Shown: one piece after another, positions 60,748 to 64,000 of the stretch
How the letters are laid out: each line of letters opens with the position of its first letter
Position numbering within the stretch: the first letter of the stretch is position 1
NCBI GenBank assembly: GCA_016758965.1
Contig: JAEPRB010000082.1
Location: forward strand, 87,973-151,972
Length of the DNA: 64,000 nt
Direction: 5' to 3'
Source: Circinella minor
Lineage: Eukaryota; Mucoromycota; Mucoromycetes; Mucorales; Lichtheimiaceae
Position numbers and translations under genes: made by a program
The notes under the pieces: generated by a model
Database searches by the model: none
Told to the model about the DNA's origin: nothing
What the model saw: the letters and a program-made list of their open reading frames with translations, nothing else

Positions 60748-60933
60748 AATAATTACCTGAGAGCGGTTAGAAATAAGTTCTTTTTGAAGATTATCAAGTG
60801 TGTCTTGTAATTGTTCAACCACTCGAGTCGTTCTCGCAGACGTCGACGTTGTCGGTTGAGGATGTACTGATGAGGGAGTTAACATTGATGCTAGCAACAA
60901 TGTGCTATGAGTAGATTCCTGTACGTGAAGCAT
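59723..60933 (-). CDS. Coiled-coil protein, SHE3-like
   Basis: Long coiled-coil protein. Two exons on the minus strand: 60757-60933 and 59723-60418, giving 290 aa from the ATG at 60931-60933. The N-terminal 35 residues are Ser/Thr/Pro-rich. From TTRVVEQLQDTLDNLQKEL to about residue 190 heptad-like repeats dominate, including LEDLRRKEQVLERDRNVAVA and HIVLKESVKHLETRFGREV. The end is more globular (LAPLLDDVNRSI ... ARIRAYTAEAYGVE). The coiled-coil part resembles fungal SHE3 (RNA-transport adaptor for myosin V), but such similarity is easily misleading. The start is uncertain: CACGTACAG just after the ATG could be a splice acceptor, so an upstream exon may exist. Confidence 0.6.
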
Positions 60934-61569
60934 TTAATTAGAATGAGTTTTTAAAAGAGAAAATAAATTCGTCAGTTTCGTTAAAATATTATAAAAAGAA
61001 CGTAAAGGGAAATATCAAAGAGAAAAAAAAATAAAAATAAAAGAGTGAAAAGATAAAAATAAAAATAAAAGAAGAGTCATTGCTCAAACAAAGACCAAAT
61101 AACCCATAAACCGAGAATACTTGCAGTTAGGGGTTCCAGGAGAACGAAAAGGGAACATTAAGGACCGCACTTGTTCACGCACACACAATAAAAAGAGAAT
61201 GAAAAAAAAAGCGTCGTTTTGGCTTCAGGGTCAAAAGTAGAGATTAGAGAACAGAAAAGTAAATGAATTTCTTTTTCTTTCGGAGGTGGAAATGAATCCG
61301 CTTTATTTTATTTATGCGTAAGAAAATGGTTTTAAAATCAAAAAGATTCAAAAAAATACTTTTTTTATGAGTTAATAGGTAATAGTAGTTGAATCAATCT
61401 AATCATTAGAGAAAAAAGAGTGCTATCTATATTATAAGCTCGTGTTATATAATATTATAAAGTTTTCTTCATAATAATAATAATGAAAAGAATGGCATGG
61501 CAAAACTAAAAGGAACATTTTCATAAACCGCAAAGATGAACGCGAGTTGACTCATGCATTAAATCTTAT

Positions 61570-61613
<44 letters not shown>

Positions 61614-63961
61614 CTTAATTTTTATTATATATATCTTATCTACCTTGTTTTATTATTGACTTTTTTCCTTCATACACTAAATCCTGCCTGTTAATCGATA
61701 ATGCTAAAAACCGACTAGTTGATAATAAAGTAACAATTAACGTCAATAAATGATATTCTTTTTTTTTTAAGTTTTGACAGAAAGTTTAATTAGGAACAGT
61801 GGAAAAAAAAACAATGTAATTCAGAAAAATACGTCTGTGTTGTACATTATTGTTTTGTTGAAACTCTACTTTACGTGGCCTGATAAATCTCTAACATAAC
61901 TTCTGCATACGTTATATATATATATATATATATGTATACCTGTAATTATGAGGAAGAAGTATGAGTAGTAAACTATGCGAATAGACCATCTCGTGCTTCT
62001 GCAAAAAAAAAAGGAACAAGGAGAAGGGTGTGTGTGGTAAATACTTTTTTTTTACGTATCTTCTCTTTAGATATAATGATTTATTTTAAGAGTCATCGAT
62101 CAGCATTATCATTTCATCAGGTGAAAATTTACTATAGTTGGTAGTATTGTCTTGTATTTGTTCTATAGTATAAATTATATATAATCTACTACTATTTACT
62201 TGTATATATACGTGGGTGTTTCTATTACCCTTTCTCCCTAGTACTCCTTCTATTTCTCATCGTATATACAAGATTCTTATATACAATTAAGTATTTAATA
62301 CATAAACAACTTTTTTTTTTTTTTTTGGCATTTTGTATATTGTATGGGTCTATGCTTTTATATTATATTATTTAGCTTTTTCAAGATAATAGGAATAATA
62401 ATAAAAAAAGTGTAATTTTATAAGTATAAGCATAGACAATAGTCATCTCGAATAAAGAAGAAAAGTATAAATGAAAATAAGAAGGAGTTGCTGGAACATT
62501 GATCGGCAAGGTTTTATATAATACAAGTTAATGATCATTTATATAATATATAAAACCTTACTCTTATTACATTCCCCTACCCCTTGAATACCAACAGCTC
62601 TCACAAATCCAAAATAATAATAATAATAATACGTAATAAGTAATAACAATATATACGTATAATTTTAAGAAAAAGAAAAACAAGTAATATATCATACAGC
62701 AAAAATAAGAGATTTTTGCCAATACTCTTCATGAAAAAATAATGACTAAATATTACTAATGGTAATATAGGAGAAAACATCTATTAGAAATAGAAACACT
62801 TCTGGTGAGCACGGGCGTGAAATGTCAATCAATGACATATATATATATTAATGATATATGATGGCGAACACGCAAAATTACAACCTCTTATATTAGTTTC
62901 TAGTAAACGATAACAAACAGCAGTAGAATTATTGTGCTATATGTGTTAAGCATAAAATAACATGGTTGATCCTTTTTTTTTTTTTTTTTGGTTACTCCTA
63001 TATTGATCCTTATCATTAATCTATTAATAAACTACTATTAGATATATAGATAAAGAACACAGCACAAAATACCCACTCCCGTTTCTTCACCACACGTTAT
63101 GTATATATAATAACATTTTACTTTGTGAGATACTTATTGTTTGGTCCACCAGATATGTTGTGTACTAGATAAAAAAAAATGGTAGTAAATTATATCTAGT
63201 CTCATACACAATGAAAAAAGCATATTTGATACAGTAATAAGGGAGTAGAATTATCAAATAGGGGAGGTCAACGACAAGAAATTACTACTCAGTTATTATT
63301 TTCTTTTAAATATGAATATCAATAAACTCCTCTATCTGCATTACTGTTGTCAAGTAACTTTTCTTTTTTTTTAATGTAAGCGAGATGTATCAAACAGTTT
63401 TTGCAAAAGTATTTTTTGCTTTGATTTACGTATACATATCTTTGGTGCTTTTTTTTATCGAGACAAAATATAATATTAGTCAGTAATATTATTAATTATG
63501 CTGTTTTAATGTACTACCAACAAGCAAAGTGTATTTTATCCTAAAGAATATCAAGCTAATACGTTGTCTAGTAAAAATATATAAAAATAATATGCGACTG
63601 CAATGATTGATATTTGATAAACCTAACTATATCATCAATGGACTAACCTAGTGTACTGATTTTTATTCTTTATGCTAATACTATACAGTAAACATATTTA
63701 TAATGTACGTAATATGTATAAAAAGTATACAGTTTGGTTTACCTGGTATAAATACATATGCATATTTTGGCAGTTTGGATAAAAAAAAAGAAATATGTCT
63801 CATATTTTGTAATACTATAGTACGGATAGTGTATTACAAGTTAGTCAAGCATATAAATAGTTGATATACAAAACCAGTTGTATGTGTTTTTCTAGTTATG
63901 ATATATTTTATACTATTTTATATTATTTTTGGTTGTTTTCTTGTAATTTTGTCATTTTACT

Positions 63962-63992
<31 letters not shown>

Positions 63993-64000
63993 TTATTTGT
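60934..64000. other. Gene-free 3-kb end of window
   Basis: No ORF or RNA gene that I can support on either strand. It holds several TA and AT microsatellites (for example 61914-61932 and 63963-63985), long T runs and the CT repeat listed separately. Confidence 0.55.
61573..61610. repeat. (CT)n microsatellite
   Basis: Uninterrupted CT dinucleotide repeat of about 19 units in the promoter-side DNA of the coiled-coil gene. Confidence 0.95.

Overview
The window is nuclear DNA of an early-diverging, filamentous-type fungus, most likely Mucoromycota (Mucorales-like). The evidence is strongly AT-rich intergenic DNA full of homopolymers and TA microsatellites, genes with many short GT-AG introns (about 50-120 bp), a fungal-type fused ergothioneine synthase, an S28 peptidase pair, and a protein family (49722-51258) that I know only from Mucoromycota. 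I rebuilt the spliced gene models by hand from reading frame, splice sites and paralogue comparison; exon lists are in each entry.

Layout. 46-5441: two tandem MFS anion:cation symporters (Dal5-like), the first cut by the left window edge. 5797-6420: ATG8. 7168-23225: a duplicated block with two orphan seven-helix membrane proteins and two S28 serine carboxypeptidases. The peptidases are head to head around a transposon-rich core: a 2.5-kb foldback-type element with arms of about 0.9 kb, a dead DDE transposase, and a 289-bp pogo-like MITE. 23607-24020: small membrane ORF. 26093-28106: UraA-type uracil/xanthine permease. 28792-30927: SCD6/LSM14. 31730-36022: two mitochondrial genes side by side, NDUFAF7 (complex I assembly) and MIC60 (cristae junctions). 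36248-39154: EGT1. 40724-43595: siderophore-iron MFS transporter. 45865-45992: U6 snRNA. 46388-51258: degenerate transposon genes followed by an apparently intact member of the Mucoromycota-specific family. 52623-58317: two UPF0014 (FetB/ALS3-like) permeases in tandem. 59723-60933: coiled-coil SHE3-like protein. 60934-64000: no gene seen.

Themes. Four of the gene families occur as local pairs (MFS symporter, seven-helix protein, S28 peptidase, UPF0014), so local duplication has shaped this region. Peptidases, purine/pyrimidine uptake, anion uptake and siderophore uptake point to nutrient scavenging. EGT1, the siderophore transporter and the UPF0014 pair suggest iron and redox handling, but they are not an operon and any link is inference.

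The points most worth following up are the foldback element and the compound direct-plus-inverted duplication, the Mucoromycota-only protein with a possible nuclease-like motif, a 7-nt exon with shifted introns between paralogues, a GC-AG intron in SCD6, and a U6 gene with a terminal UUCG hairpin.
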